Shown here: positions 1 through 5,005 of the stretch, one piece after another
Layout: each line of letters opens with the position of its first letter
How positions within the stretch are numbered: position 1 is the first letter of the stretch
Assembly (NCBI GenBank): GCA_003646935.1
Contig: QMLW01000180.1
Coordinates: 1 to 5,347 of the forward strand
DNA from: Deltaproteobacteria bacterium
Lineage (GTDB): Bacteria; Desulfobacterota; DSM-4660; Desulfatiglandales; B25-G16
DNA length: 5,347 nucleotides
Direction: 5' to 3'
The notes under the pieces: model-generated
Database searches by the model: none
Seen by the model: the letters and a program-made list of their open reading frames with translations, nothing else
Told to the model about the DNA's origin: nothing
Position numbers and translations under genes: made by a program

Positions 1-1
1 C

Positions 2-235
2 ATCGCGCTCTATGAGCTCGCGTGCCAGAGGAGATGGGAAGAGGCCTTGGAGCTCCAGAAAAAGCTATGGCCGCTGAACGTGGCCTTTCAGCGATACTCC
101 CTCGCCGCGTGCGTAAAGGCGGGGCTGGAAATGCAGGGTTTCCCCGTTGGAGCACCGCTGGCGCCGCAGAGGCAGCTTGATTCCGATGGCAGAATGGCTG
201 TCCGCGCAATACTCAAGACTATTGGGGCCCTCTGA
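2..235 (+). CDS. Dihydrodipicolinate synthase/N-acetylneuraminate lyase family protein, C-terminal part
   Basis: The open frame enters from the left edge and ends at TGA 233-235, leaving 77 residues. They match the C-terminal helical region of the DapA/NanA class I aldolase family: a LQKKLWPLN helix, then FQRYSLAACVKAGLEMQGF and a Pro-rich VGAPLAPQRQL turn, ending in a last helix that reads AVRAILKTIGAL. The family forms a Schiff base with pyruvate through a lysine in a (beta/alpha)8 barrel. That lysine lies upstream of the window, so the substrate cannot be told: lysine biosynthesis, sialic acid or a sugar-acid aldolase are all possible. Full-length members have about 290-300 residues, so roughly three quarters is missing. 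The protein is probably cytoplasmic. No convincing terminator follows the stop. An internal TTG at 47 is not a real start because the homology runs through it. Confidence 0.85.
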   Translation: MALYELACQRRWEEALELQKKLWPLNVAFQRYSLAACVKAGLEMQGFPVGAPLAPQRQLDSDGRMAVRAILKTIGAL

Positions 236-259
236 AGCTTCCTTCACCTCACCCCTGAT

Positions 260-271
260 GCCGCGTCATCT
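260..271. repeat. 12-bp direct repeat, left copy (GCCGCGTCATCT)
   Basis: GCCGCGTCATCT occurs here and again, identical and in the same orientation, at 1161-1172. The two copies bracket the toxin-antitoxin module. The bases beside each copy do not match. One exact 12-mer repeat is roughly what chance gives in a window this long, so a boundary role is only a possibility. Confidence 0.35.
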
Positions 272-319
272 AGCTGTTTACGTATCTCGCATCGCTCCCT
301 AATTCTCTTAGGAATATAA

Positions 320-348
320 TTGACAAAATGAGTATCTTTTATTATTGT
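320..348 (+). promoter_or_regulatory. Sigma70-like promoter of the toxin-antitoxin operon
   Basis: A perfect -35 box TTGACA (320-325) is followed after 17 bp by TATTGT (343-348), which matches four of six consensus bases. Transcription would start near 355, about 20 nt before the antitoxin ATG. The AT-rich context and the position fit a promoter for both toxin-antitoxin genes. Confidence 0.65.
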
Positions 349-358
349 GTAATAAAAA
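339..358. promoter_or_regulatory. Candidate antitoxin operator (inverted repeat over the -10 box)
   Basis: TTATT (342-346) and AATAA (351-355) form a perfect 5-bp inverted repeat with a 4-nt spacer. After one mismatched position two further outer pairs match (339-340 with 357-358). It lies on the -10 box and start site. Ribbon-helix-helix antitoxins usually repress their own operon from short palindromes like this, so an autoregulatory role is likely on family grounds. The short AT-rich arms make the call tentative. Confidence 0.4.
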
Positions 359-376
359 GCACACTGAGGTGACACA

Positions 377-598
377 ATGAGTGTTCGAATCAACGTCAGT
401 CTTCCCGAGGATACCTTTGAAAAGCTTTGTCAGGAGGTAGGGCCCAGAAAGAGGAGTCGTTTCATCTCCACGGCCATAGAACGTGTTCTCAGGGATAAGA
501 GGGCGGAAAGGCTCGCAGCAGAATACAGGGAAGCGGCTGCCGAGATCCGCAGAGTTAACACGGAGCTTGAGGGAGTGATCGGTGACGGCATCGATTAA
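377..598 (+). CDS. Ribbon-helix-helix (CopG/MazE-like) antitoxin
   Basis: This 73-residue protein is the antitoxin of a type II pair. Residues 1-45 look like a ribbon-helix-helix DNA-binding domain: the beta-strand VRINVSLPED, a first helix to about residue 20, a basic turn GPRKRSR, and a second helix around FISTAIERVL. The remainder (about 46-73) is charged and probably helical, as expected for the tail that wraps around and blocks the toxin. The ATG is preceded by GAGGTG (366-371) with 5 nt between. The final 17 bases overlap the toxin gene, which indicates one transcript and coupled translation. The dimer would bind its own promoter, where an inverted repeat is visible. The family assignment is firm; the exact antitoxin subfamily is not. 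Confidence 0.88.
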   Translation: MSVRINVSLPEDTFEKLCQEVGPRKRSRFISTAIERVLRDKRAERLAAEYREAAAEIRRVNTELEGVIGDGID

Positions 599-926
599 GC
601 GAGGGGATGTGTTTCTGGTGAATTTCGATCCCACAGTCGGCGCTGAAGCCAGGAAGACAAGGCCCGCGGTGGTCGTCTCCAATGACATCAACAATGCCCA
701 TTCTCCCATTATCTCTATTGCGCCTCTTACCTCAAATGTGACCCGTGTCTACTCCTTCGAGGTCGAGGTGCCAGAAAAAGCCGGGGGTTTGCGTGCCCGA
801 TCAAAAGTGATGGTCAACCAAACTCGCGCGGTTGATAAGGCCCGCCTCCTCAAGAAACTGAGTCATCTTCCTGCCGGAATCATGAGGAGTGTGGATCAGG
901 CTTTGCTACTCCATTATGATCTTTGA
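582..926 (+). CDS. mazF: MazF/PemK-family endoribonuclease toxin
   Basis: This 114-residue protein has the normal MazF length and every expected landmark: RGDVFLVNFDPTVGAEARKTRP at the N-terminus, then AVVVSND, SIAPLTS and VNQTRAVDKARL. In this family an arginine before the conserved proline and a threonine in the PLTS strand are the catalytic pair; here these are R27 and T50, both present, so the enzyme looks intact. MazF toxins cut single-stranded mRNA at short specific sites and slow growth when the labile antitoxin is lost. The recognition sequence cannot be predicted from this protein. The start is GTG at 582, with GGAG at 572-575 and 6 nt between, inside the end of the antitoxin gene. 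No other in-frame start preserves the RGDVFLV strand. Regulation is presumably through the shared promoter at 320-348. Confidence 0.93.
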   Translation: MTASIKRGDVFLVNFDPTVGAEARKTRPAVVVSNDINNAHSPIISIAPLTSNVTRVYSFEVEVPEKAGGLRARSKVMVNQTRAVDKARLLKKLSHLPAGIMRSVDQALLLHYDL

Positions 927-930
927 GCTA

Positions 931-1029
931 TGGGGTCAAGTCCCAGTGGAATAATCTTCGCACCAGTTGAATCGGCTAAGGCCCCGGTGGAATATGCTCC
1001 GCATTCCACGGGATAAATCTGCCCTTGAC
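931..1029. repeat. Degenerate repeat region after the toxin gene, possible mobile-element remnant
   Basis: Two related 20-bp units lie in the same orientation at 942-961 and 983-1002. Both have the form CCC(A/G)GTGGAATA..C(T)(T/C)CGC and agree at 16 of 20 positions. The second unit continues into an inverted copy: GTGGAAT (987-993) pairs with ATTCCAC (1003-1009) around a 9-nt loop. The block is bounded by GTCAAG (935-940) and its reverse complement CTTGAC (1024-1029). No open frame is present. The arrangement resembles a short non-autonomous element or a decayed repeat, but no transposase or clear target duplication is visible. It could also serve as a weak hairpin terminator for the toxin operon, although no T-run follows. 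Confidence 0.4.
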
Positions 1030-1175
1030 TCATGTTCTAAACCGCAATCGCACTTTTCCCAATACCGTGGATTTTAGAAGCGTTGCAATCTTCCTCTGCA
1101 TAACCAGGCCTACGGTAATACACCGCTCATAATGGGGACATTTTCAGTAAGCCACTACAAGCCGCGTCATCTCAC
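1030..1175. other. Non-coding stretch without a recognised function
   Basis: This continues the gap of more than 400 bases between the toxin gene and the radical SAM gene. It has no plausible ORF with a ribosome binding site, no RNA gene that I recognise and no strong hairpin. It contains the right copy of the 12-bp repeat. Confidence 0.5.
1161..1172. repeat. 12-bp direct repeat, right copy (GCCGCGTCATCT)
   Basis: Identical to 260-271, same orientation, about 900 bp away on the other side of the toxin-antitoxin module. It ends four bases before the -35 box of the next gene. Neither copy overlaps a coding sequence. Chance recurrence cannot be excluded. Confidence 0.35.
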
Positions 1176-1205
1176 TTGACCTCAGGGCATTCTTCAGCCT
1201 ATATT
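1176..1205 (+). promoter_or_regulatory. Sigma70-like promoter of the COG1313 radical SAM gene
   Basis: TTGACC (1176-1181), 18 bp spacer, TATATT (1200-1205); each box matches five of six consensus bases. The start site would be near 1212, giving a leader of about 140 nt before the chosen ATG at 1354. Two inverted repeats straddle the -10 box: CCTCAGG (1180-1186) with CCTGAGG (1214-1220), and TTCAGCC (1193-1199) with GGCTGAA (1219-1225). An AT dyad TATATTTAATATA lies at 1200-1212. One or more of these may be an operator. The -35 region TTGACCTC is identical to that of the alcohol dehydrogenase promoter at 3794-3801. Confidence 0.65.
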
Positions 1206-1264
1206 TAATATAACCTGAGGCTGAAAGCAATCCCGATCGAGGGCATTATGAGTGTACGGTAATC

Positions 1265-1297
1265 GAGCCCCATTTCTCATGCCGAGAGACGGGGCTC
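1265..1297 (+). promoter_or_regulatory. Long stem-loop in the 5' leader of the radical SAM gene
   Basis: GAGCCCC (1265-1271) pairs perfectly with GGGGCTC (1291-1297). After one A-C mismatch, TTTCTC (1273-1278) pairs with GAGAGA (1284-1289), with one G-U, around a 5-nt loop ATGCC. That gives 13 pairs with a single mismatch. It sits between the promoter and the likely ATG at 1354. No T-run follows, so it is not a simple terminator. A role in mRNA stability or translation control is possible. Confidence 0.55.
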
Positions 1298-1353
1298 TGT
1301 GCTCTGGTGCCGATTTCGGACAAATCAACCCCGGGAATGACGGGATTATGGCC

Positions 1354-2415
1354 ATGAGGTTAGATAGAAGGGAATTCATCAAGGACCTTTTCCTGCTCGG
1401 CGGATCCCTGCTTATTTCTCCCGTCCCTCTTTTTGCCGGCAAAAAGGAGAAAAGTCAGTGGCGCCCGGCCTATGAGATTTTGGAGGGGGAGGGGAAGTTT
1501 GTCCAGAGGATCGATGAGGCCTACGCGATCTTCGAGAGCTGCCGGCTTTGCCCCCGGCAGTGTGCGGTGAATCGACGGAAGGGAGAGAAAGGGTTCTGTC
1601 GCGCCCCGATTCAGCCAGTGGTCTTTAGCGCGCATCCTCACTTCGGGGAGGAGATATGCCTGGTGGGTAAAAACGGTTCCGGTACCATCTTCTTCTCCAA
1701 CTGCAATCTCCGCTGCATCTTCTGTCAGAACTGGCCCATCTCTCACGAGGGCAAGGGAAAGGTGCTTGAGGACAAGGACGTGGCCGACATGATGCTCCAT
1801 CTCCAGCGGATAGGCTGCCACAACATCAACGTGGTTACTCCCACACACGTTATGCCCAATATCCTCAGTGCTACACGAATTGCGCACAAGAGAGGGCTGC
1901 GTCTCCCACTGGTCTATAACACCAGTGGCTACGAGCGGCTTGAGATATTGAAGATCCTGGATGGCATCGTGGATATCTATATGCCCGATATGAAATACAT
2001 GGATTCCGATAAGGCTGAGAAATACTCCTCCGGGGCCTCGGACTATCCCGAGGTGACGAAAAAGGCCATCGTGGAGATGCACAGACAGGTTGGTGAGCTT
2101 CATCTGGATCAGCGGGGCATCGCCCGGCGAGGCCTGATGATCAGGCACCTGGTTATGCCCAACCGTGTGGCTGGAACCAGGGAATTCGTCAAGTGGGTGG
2201 CACAGACATTGCCTACGTCAACCTATGTGAACATCATGGCTCAATATCGGGTGGAGTACAAGGCCTTTGAATATCCGGAAATCGCCCGCGGCATCACCGT
2301 TCCGGAGTTCTTGGAGGCAATGGACTGGGCGGAGAAAGGCGGTTTAACCAACCTCGATCCACAGTCAATTGCCCTCGAGAGATTTTACTCCTTCTTTCGA
2401 ACCAAAATAGAGTAA
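1354..2415 (+). CDS. COG1313/PflX-like radical SAM protein with Tat-type leader
   Basis: This 353-residue protein belongs to the radical SAM family often labelled pyruvate formate-lyase activating enzyme-like (PflX, COG1313); its substrate is unknown. Visible landmarks: a cysteine cluster C63-x2-C66-PR-x-C70 ... C82; GSGTIFFSNCNLRC with the SAM-cluster motif C117-x3-C121-x2-C124; then NINVVTPTH, VYNTSGYE, IVDIYMPDMKY, RGLMIRHLVMPN and MAQYRVEY, all typical of the family. Before these lies a leader, MRLDRREFIKD plus a hydrophobic stretch to about residue 28. It fits the twin-arginine pattern RRxFxK, without a clear cleavage site. I chose ATG 1354 because GGGA at 1342-1345 is 8 nt upstream and the Tat motif falls at residues 5-10. 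ATG 1348 is nearly equivalent. GTG 1252 is possible but would read through a strong hairpin and bury the leader. The gene has its own promoter and converges on amrS. Confidence 0.9.
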   Translation: MRLDRREFIKDLFLLGGSLLISPVPLFAGKKEKSQWRPAYEILEGEGKFVQRIDEAYAIFESCRLCPRQCAVNRRKGEKGFCRAPIQPVVFSAHPHFGEEICLVGKNGSGTIFFSNCNLRCIFCQNWPISHEGKGKVLEDKDVADMMLHLQRIGCHNINVVTPTHVMPNILSATRIAHKRGLRLPLVYNTSGYERLEILKILDGIVDIYMPDMKYMDSDKAEKYSSGASDYPEVTKKAIVEMHRQVGELHLDQRGIARRGLMIRHLVMPNRVAGTREFVKWVAQTLPTSTYVNIMAQYRVEYKAFEYPEIARGITVPEFLEAMDWAEKGGLTNLDPQSIALERFYSFFRTKIE

Positions 2416-2461
2416 CCTCACCAGAGCATTGCTATCTATTTACAATTTGGAGTTTCTCCGC
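2416..2461. other. 46-bp spacer between convergent genes
   Basis: The two radical SAM genes end tail to tail here. The only dyad is GGAG-TTT-CTCC (2449-2459), with a 3-nt loop and no T-run on either strand, so no convincing bidirectional terminator is seen. Read-through from either side would give antisense RNA to the other gene. Confidence 0.45.
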
Positions 2462-3619
2462 TTACGCCCAGATGCCCGGGACAGGGTTCCCGCAATAGGC
2501 ACACCTGCCTTCGGTGATGTACATCTCACCGATCATGTACCCCGTGCGCTGGATGATCATGTTCCCGCACTGTGGACAGTAGGTATTCCAACCCTCGTGA
2601 CCGGGAACCTTTCCGATGTAGACGTATTCGAGGCCGCAGGAAAGGGCTGCTTCCCGGGCCTTTTCAAGTGTGGAGATGGGAGTTGAAGGGAGCTTTTTGA
2701 GCTTGTGGCGTGGATAGAACCGGGACAGGTGCAACGGGGTATCGGCGCCCAACTCCGCCTTGATCCAGAGGAACATCTCCCGCAGGGTTGCCATGTCGTC
2801 ATTCTTCGAGGGGATTACGAGATTGGTGATCTCCAGGTGGATTGTCTCCTCCCTCAGGGCCTTCATGGTATTGAGGACTGGGGCTAGGTTTCCGCTGCAC
2901 AGGTCTTGATAAAATGTCTCAGCGAATCCCTTCAGATCGATATGGGCCGCATCCAACACCCCGCAGAGGTCCCGCAGCGGGGCGGGATTAATAAACCCAT
3001 TTGAGTGGATGACGTTCAAAATACCGGCTTTGTTCGCATGGGAGGAAACATCCAGTATGTATTCAAGGAAAACCGTAGGCTCCGCATAGGTGTAAGCAAT
3101 GGAACGGGCACCCATCTGCACCGCCCTCTTCACCATGGTCTCCGGAGGAACATCATAGGAATACACATCCTCAGGAAAGGCCTGGGATATCTCCCAGTTC
3201 TCGCAGAACTTGCATCGGAAGCTGCATCCGGAAGTGGATACGGTTAGGGATTTGCTGCCGGGAAGGACATGGAAGAAGGGCTCTTTCTCAATCGGGTCCA
3301 GATGGATAACACAGGGATTCCCGCAAACCAGGCTGTAGCACGTACCCTCCCGATTTTCACGTACCCTACAGAATCCCCTGTTTCCAGGGGAAATCCTACA
3401 CCTCCTGGGGCACAGTTCGCACTGGATATCTCCTCCCGTGAGGGGAGTGTAGTAGGGGGAGGGTTTTGTCTTGATGAGGCCCTTCTTTGCCATCTGTGCT
3501 TGCGAGGTTTGGGGAAAGGCGAACAGGTAAGGGGCACAGAGGGCACAGAAGCTAGCGCCGCATGTCTTTAAAAACTCCCTTTTCGTCATGTGAGAATTAG
3601 CTATGCCTTGACGGCTCAT
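2462..3619 (-). CDS. amrS: AmmeMemoRadiSam system radical SAM enzyme with Tat-like leader
   Basis: 385 residues from ATG 3619. From about residue 60 the protein follows AmrS closely: C67-x2-C70-PRR-C74 ... C84; GNPCVIHLDPIEKEPFFHVLPGS in outline; SAM-cluster motif C132-x3-C136-x2-C139 followed by NWEISQ; SIAYTYAEPTVF; IDLKGF; LEITNLVIPSKND; LSRFYP; VYIGKVPGHEGWNTYCP. It closes with two CxxC pairs (C348/C351 and C373/C376), the usual zinc-ribbon-like tail. AmrS is named for co-occurrence with AMMECR1 and Memo proteins; its reaction is not settled, and neither partner is in this window. The leader TKREFLK plus a hydrophobic, cysteine-rich stretch ending SQAQ resembles a Tat signal with KR in place of RR. 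The start is uncertain: GGA 7 nt upstream favours 3619. ATG 3589 lacks a ribosome site but gives a more normal signal peptide. ATG 3703 coincides with the predicted transcript start. Confidence 0.9.
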   Translation of the reverse strand: MSRQGIANSHMTKREFLKTCGASFCALCAPYLFAFPQTSQAQMAKKGLIKTKPSPYYTPLTGGDIQCELCPRRCRISPGNRGFCRVRENREGTCYSLVCGNPCVIHLDPIEKEPFFHVLPGSKSLTVSTSGCSFRCKFCENWEISQAFPEDVYSYDVPPETMVKRAVQMGARSIAYTYAEPTVFLEYILDVSSHANKAGILNVIHSNGFINPAPLRDLCGVLDAAHIDLKGFAETFYQDLCSGNLAPVLNTMKALREETIHLEITNLVIPSKNDDMATLREMFLWIKAELGADTPLHLSRFYPRHKLKKLPSTPISTLEKAREAALSCGLEYVYIGKVPGHEGWNTYCPQCGNMIIQRTGYMIGEMYITEGRCAYCGNPVPGIWA

Positions 3620-3709
3620 AGCATGTTCCATCCCCGAAGGTATGGTATGGGTTTCGAGATATCCGGTCGCTCGGTTTATCGATCTTGCAAGCACCTTCCC
3701 CATGTAAAA

Positions 3710-3739
3710 TTTATAATTGAAATGAATGAGAAAAGTCAA
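3710..3739 (-). promoter_or_regulatory. Sigma70-like promoter of amrS (minus strand)
   Basis: On the minus strand TTGACT (3739-3734) is followed after 18 bp by TATAAA (3715-3710); each matches five of six consensus bases. Transcription would start near 3703, some 85-115 nt before the candidate ATGs. The -35 box lies inside the left arm of the perfect inverted repeat at 3735-3759, so a protein bound there should affect amrS transcription. Confidence 0.6.
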
Positions 3740-3759
3740 AGGATAGTACATCCTTTGAC
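3735..3759. promoter_or_regulatory. Perfect 10-bp inverted repeat, candidate operator
   Basis: GTCAAAGGAT (3735-3744) and ATCCTTTGAC (3750-3759) are exact reverse complements separated by 5 nt. The repeat sits between divergent genes, overlaps the amrS -35 box and lies 35 bp upstream of the alcohol dehydrogenase -35 box. The position fits a dimeric regulator that blocks amrS and may act on the dehydrogenase. No T-run follows on either strand, so a terminator is unlikely. No matching regulator gene is in the window. Confidence 0.6.
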
Positions 3760-3793
3760 AGGGGAGTCGCGCACGGTCCATCGACCTACCTCC

Positions 3794-3822
3794 TTGACCT
3801 CTGTTCGCGCCTTTCATATACT
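3794..3822 (+). promoter_or_regulatory. Sigma70-like promoter of the alcohol dehydrogenase gene
   Basis: TTGACC (3794-3799), 17 bp spacer, TATACT (3817-3822); each box matches five of six consensus bases at ideal spacing. The start site near 3829 gives a leader of about 35 nt. It excludes the GTG at 3837 as a likely start, since too little leader would remain for a ribosome site. Confidence 0.7.
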
Positions 3823-3850
3823 CAGTACGTGAAAAAGTGGTTTCCAACGT

Positions 3851-3857
3851 GAGGAGG
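3851..3857 (+). promoter_or_regulatory. Ribosome binding site that fixes the dehydrogenase start
   Basis: GAGGAGG ends 6 nt before ATG 3864. This strong site selects 3864 over the in-frame GTG at 3837, which has no comparable site upstream. Confidence 0.8.
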
Positions 3858-3863
3858 CTTACA

Positions 3864-4895
3864 ATGAAAGCAATGGTATTGCATGGGATCTGCAGTCTTG
3901 CAGAGAATAAGACGCCCTTGGAGATGACCGATCTGCCCGATCCCGTTCCCGGCGAAAAGGAGGTATTGCTAAGGGTGCTGGCCTGTGGTGTTTGCCACAC
4001 CGAGTTAGACGAGATCGAAGGCAGGACTCCCCCGCCGCGATTTCCCATTGTCCTGGGCCATGAGGTAGTTGGCAGGGTAGAGGAAGTGGGAAGCAGGGCG
4101 GATAGGCTTCGGATTGGGGACAGGGTGGGGGTTGGCTGGATATTCTGGGCATGTGGAAAATGCGCCTACTGTCTAGCGAACAATGAAAATTTGTGTGAAC
4201 AATTCAGGGCCACGGGCAGGGATGCTAACGGTGGATACGCCGAATATATGGTGGTTCCAGAGGATTTTGCCTTTAAGGTTCCAGACGTATTCTCCGATTC
4301 GGAGGCAGCACCTCTTTTTTGTGCCGGCGCAATCGGGTATCGCTCGCTGCGGTTAACGGGTATCGAGGACGGAGGTAGCCTGGGATTGACGGGATTCGGG
4401 GCTTCCGCTCATCTCGTGCTCAAGATGGCACGATACCGTTACCCCAACTCCAAGATCTTCGTGTTTGCGAGAAGTGAGAAGGAGAGGAAATTCGCTCAAG
4501 AGCTCGGTGCCGTATGGGCAGGGGATACTGAGGAGATGTCTCCCCAACGGTTGGATTACATCATAGATACCACACCGGTTTGGAAGCCGATAGTTGAGGC
4601 CTTGAAGAACCTGAAGCCAGGGGGAAGATTGGTGGTTAACGCAATCAGAAAGGAAGAGCTTGATAAGGACTACCTCTTACGCTTGGACTACCCCGCCCAT
4701 CTGTGGCTGGAAAAGGAGATCAAGAGCGTGGCCAATGTGGCCCGAAGGGATATCGGTGAGTTTCTGGAACTGGCATCTCAAATCCCCATAGTGCCGGAGG
4801 TTCAGGAGTTCTCGCTGCAAGATGCGAATAGAGCACTCATGGAGCTCAAGGAACGAAAGATTCGGGGAGCAAAGGTGTTGCGGATAGGTGCATAA
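3864..4895 (+). CDS. Zinc-dependent alcohol dehydrogenase family protein (medium-chain)
   Basis: This 343-residue protein is a zinc-dependent medium-chain dehydrogenase, expected to interconvert alcohols and aldehydes with NAD(P) in the cytoplasm; its true substrate is not evident. Catalytic zinc ligands are C44 (in ACGVCHTE), H66-E67 (in GHE) and C153 (APLFCAG). The structural zinc site is complete: C97, C100, C103 and C111. The nucleotide-binding turn reads GLTGFGASAHL (174-184) rather than the textbook GxGxxG. That variant with FGASAHL is typical of a distinct bacterial ADH group (TIGR02822-like, as I recall it). The C-terminal half has the usual PGGRLVVNAI strand. Length is normal for the family and no key residue is missing. 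It is transcribed divergently from amrS, so the two may share control. It could be a housekeeping aldehyde reductase or part of alcohol oxidation. Confidence 0.92.
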   Translation: MKAMVLHGICSLAENKTPLEMTDLPDPVPGEKEVLLRVLACGVCHTELDEIEGRTPPPRFPIVLGHEVVGRVEEVGSRADRLRIGDRVGVGWIFWACGKCAYCLANNENLCEQFRATGRDANGGYAEYMVVPEDFAFKVPDVFSDSEAAPLFCAGAIGYRSLRLTGIEDGGSLGLTGFGASAHLVLKMARYRYPNSKIFVFARSEKERKFAQELGAVWAGDTEEMSPQRLDYIIDTTPVWKPIVEALKNLKPGGRLVVNAIRKEELDKDYLLRLDYPAHLWLEKEIKSVANVARRDIGEFLELASQIPIVPEVQEFSLQDANRALMELKERKIRGAKVLRIGA

Positions 4896-4907
4896 TGTCT
4901 TTACAAG

Positions 4908-4939
4908 ATGAATAATCCTCGGATTCGGTTCATTTTTTT
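4908..4939 (+). terminator. Probable rho-independent terminator of the dehydrogenase gene
   Basis: ATGAA (4908-4912) pairs with TTCAT (4929-4933), extended by a T-G pair. Inside, after a 2-nt bulge, AATC (4914-4917) pairs with GATT (4922-4925) around a CTCG tetraloop. Seven T residues run from 4933 to 4939. The stem is AT-rich, so termination may be partial. It starts 13 nt after the stop codon. Confidence 0.5.
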
Positions 4940-4958
4940 ATAATAGAGACAAAGAGAA

Positions 4959-4999
4959 ACAAATTCCTTGACAATTTGTCCTCTACGCTTGAATATAAT
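4959..4999 (+). promoter_or_regulatory. Promoter with overlapping inverted repeats for the gene at 5225
   Basis: TTGACA (4968-4973) and TATAAT (4994-4999) are both perfect boxes but 20 bp apart, longer than optimal. At 17 bp the -10 would be the poorer GAATAT (4991-4996). Two dyads overlap the -35 box: ACAAATT (4959-4965) with AATTTGT (4973-4979), and GACAA-T-TTGTC (4970-4980). Non-ideal spacing plus dyads suggests a regulated promoter. The start site would be near 5006. Confidence 0.5.
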
Positions 5000-5005
5000 A
5001 GATAA

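Noticed and set aside
308..709. 133-codon open frame on the minus strand across the toxin-antitoxin genes
   Set aside because: It overlaps two well-supported genes and their promoter on the opposite strand. Its protein has no recognisable domain.
1248..1262. Four-codon ORF (Met-Ser-Val-Arg) after GAGGG, as a leader peptide
   Set aside because: It is too short to distinguish from chance and has no run of regulatory codons. Its likeness to the first codons of the antitoxin is probably accidental.
1252..1353. GTG start at 1252 adding 34 residues to the COG1313 protein
   Set aside because: A GAGGG lies upstream, so it is not impossible. However, the extra residues resemble no family member, cover a strong hairpin and would place the Tat motif far from the N-terminus.
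1360..2148. 262-codon open frame on the minus strand
   Set aside because: It lies wholly inside the COG1313 gene, whose conserved motifs are unmistakable. The reverse-frame translation shows no family motifs and no ribosome site.
2449..2459. GGAG-TTT-CTCC dyad as a bidirectional terminator
   Set aside because: It has only four pairs with a 3-nt loop and no T-run on either strand.
2429..3571. Several plus-strand open frames of 60-100 codons
   Set aside because: All are antisense shadows of amrS, whose cysteine motifs and C-terminal CxxC pairs establish the minus-strand frame.
3837..3863. GTG start at 3837 for the alcohol dehydrogenase
   Set aside because: It lies about 8 nt after the predicted transcript start and has no ribosome site, while GAGGAGG stands 6 nt before ATG 3864.
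4037..4061. Altered nucleotide-binding and zinc motifs in the dehydrogenase as a sign of inactivity
   Set aside because: All catalytic and structural zinc ligands are present. The GLTGFGASAHL variant is normal for this ADH subgroup.
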